NCBI GenBank assembly: GCA_903924715.1
Contig: CAIYCP010000087.1
Coordinates: forward strand, 1-5,117
Reading direction: 5' to 3'
DNA length: 5,117 bases
Origin: an uncultured beta proteobacterium
GTDB taxonomy: Bacteria > Pseudomonadota > Gammaproteobacteria > Burkholderiales > Burkholderiaceae_B
How positions within the stretch are numbered: position 1 is the first letter of the stretch; each line of letters starts with the position of its first letter. Under the pieces are notes generated by a model. That model had not been told where the DNA came from and did no database searches. It saw nothing but the letters and a program-made list of their open reading frames with translations. The position numbers and the translations under genes are program-made. Shown one piece after another: positions 4,917-5,117 of this stretch.

Positions 4917-5117
4917 TGCCTGTGCCCCCCCCCTTCGCTACTGATATCGATCGCGAGGGAAAAAGGACAATAGCCCGAAAACACGGACACTTGCGGGTTC
5001 TATTGCTATTCGCTTCGGAAAGCGAACGGCGTTCGACGGTTGGGCGGTGGCAGTCCAGGTTTCGCGGGACGATGCGCACTCGCGCTCTAGGCGCGGGCGT
5101 TTGTTGGCAACAAAGAA
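4917..5117. other. GC-richer upstream region, no recognisable gene
   Basis: No recognisable gene is seen. A minus-strand frame is open from the window edge to TAG at 4938-4940 (59 codons), but it has no start codon in view and resembles nothing I know. The region holds a C9 tract (4925-4933), overlapping palindromes at 4943-4956 (GATATCGATCGCGA) and a 7-bp hairpin (5009-5015 with 5020-5026). It looks more GC-rich than the Hxs genes, consistent with the right boundary of an acquired segment. Confidence 0.45.
5009..5026. repeat. Short perfect hairpin
   Basis: TTCGCTT and AAGCGAA form a perfect 7-bp stem with a CGGA loop. No T-tract follows on either strand, so it is not a convincing terminator. 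Its role is unknown. Confidence 0.6.

Noticed and set aside
5009..5026. Hairpin as an intrinsic terminator of an upstream gene
   Set aside because: No T-tract follows on either strand and the loop/stem is short.
4938..5117. Open minus-strand frame of 59 codons entering from the right edge
   Set aside because: No start in view and no recognisable similarity. It may be chance in GC-rich DNA.

Overview
The window suggests a Gram-negative bacterium, probably a proteobacterium and possibly a betaproteobacterium. This rests on the C-terminus of an outer-membrane beta-barrel protein at the left edge and on Sec-like leaders in the right half. There is no rRNA or other marker gene, so the taxonomy is an inference. 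The core of the window, about 1255-4916 on the minus strand, looks more AT-rich by eye than the flanking stretches 300-1100 and 4940-5117. That fits an acquired cassette.

Central content: a compact, complete-looking His-Xaa-Ser (Hxs) peptide-maturation operon, transcribed right to left. Its order is precursor hxsA (4566-4841), a second and different precursor (4235-4540), hxsD (3911-4231), radical SAM/SPASM maturase hxsB (2458-3918), and partner radical SAM maturase hxsC (1255-2457). Spacing is very tight: 25 nt between the precursors, 3 nt before hxsD, an 8-nt overlap of hxsD and hxsB, and 0 nt between hxsB and hxsC. A candidate sigma70-type promoter lies just upstream of the first precursor, and a modest intrinsic terminator lies about 50 nt past hxsC. 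By analogy with other radical-SAM RiPP systems, HxsB and HxsC (with HxsD as accessory) would modify the C-terminal His-X-Ser arrays in the cytoplasm before Sec-dependent export through the lysine-plus-hydrophobic leaders. The chemistry cannot be read from the sequence, and no dedicated protease or transporter is in the window.

The unusual part is the precursor pair. One ends in a mixed array (HSS, HRS, HSS, HRS, HYS) and the other in six uninterrupted HAS triplets. Their leaders and a pre-array core (D-L-F, F/V-V-L-K-R, then N and F-A before the array) are related.

Left region: positions 1-270 hold the end of an outer-membrane beta-barrel gene. Positions 271-1254 hold no intact gene. They contain a 172-bp element bounded by perfect 23-bp inverted repeats (419-590), an N-terminally truncated staphylococcal-nuclease-type (SNase) fragment on the minus strand (683-877), and a decayed Rz1-like phage spanin remnant on the plus strand (about 883-1097). 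The two broken genes meet head to head at a GTCGAC palindrome. This looks like a graveyard of mobile DNA beside the Hxs cassette.

Right region: positions 4917-5117 hold a nine-C tract, a short hairpin and no recognisable gene.
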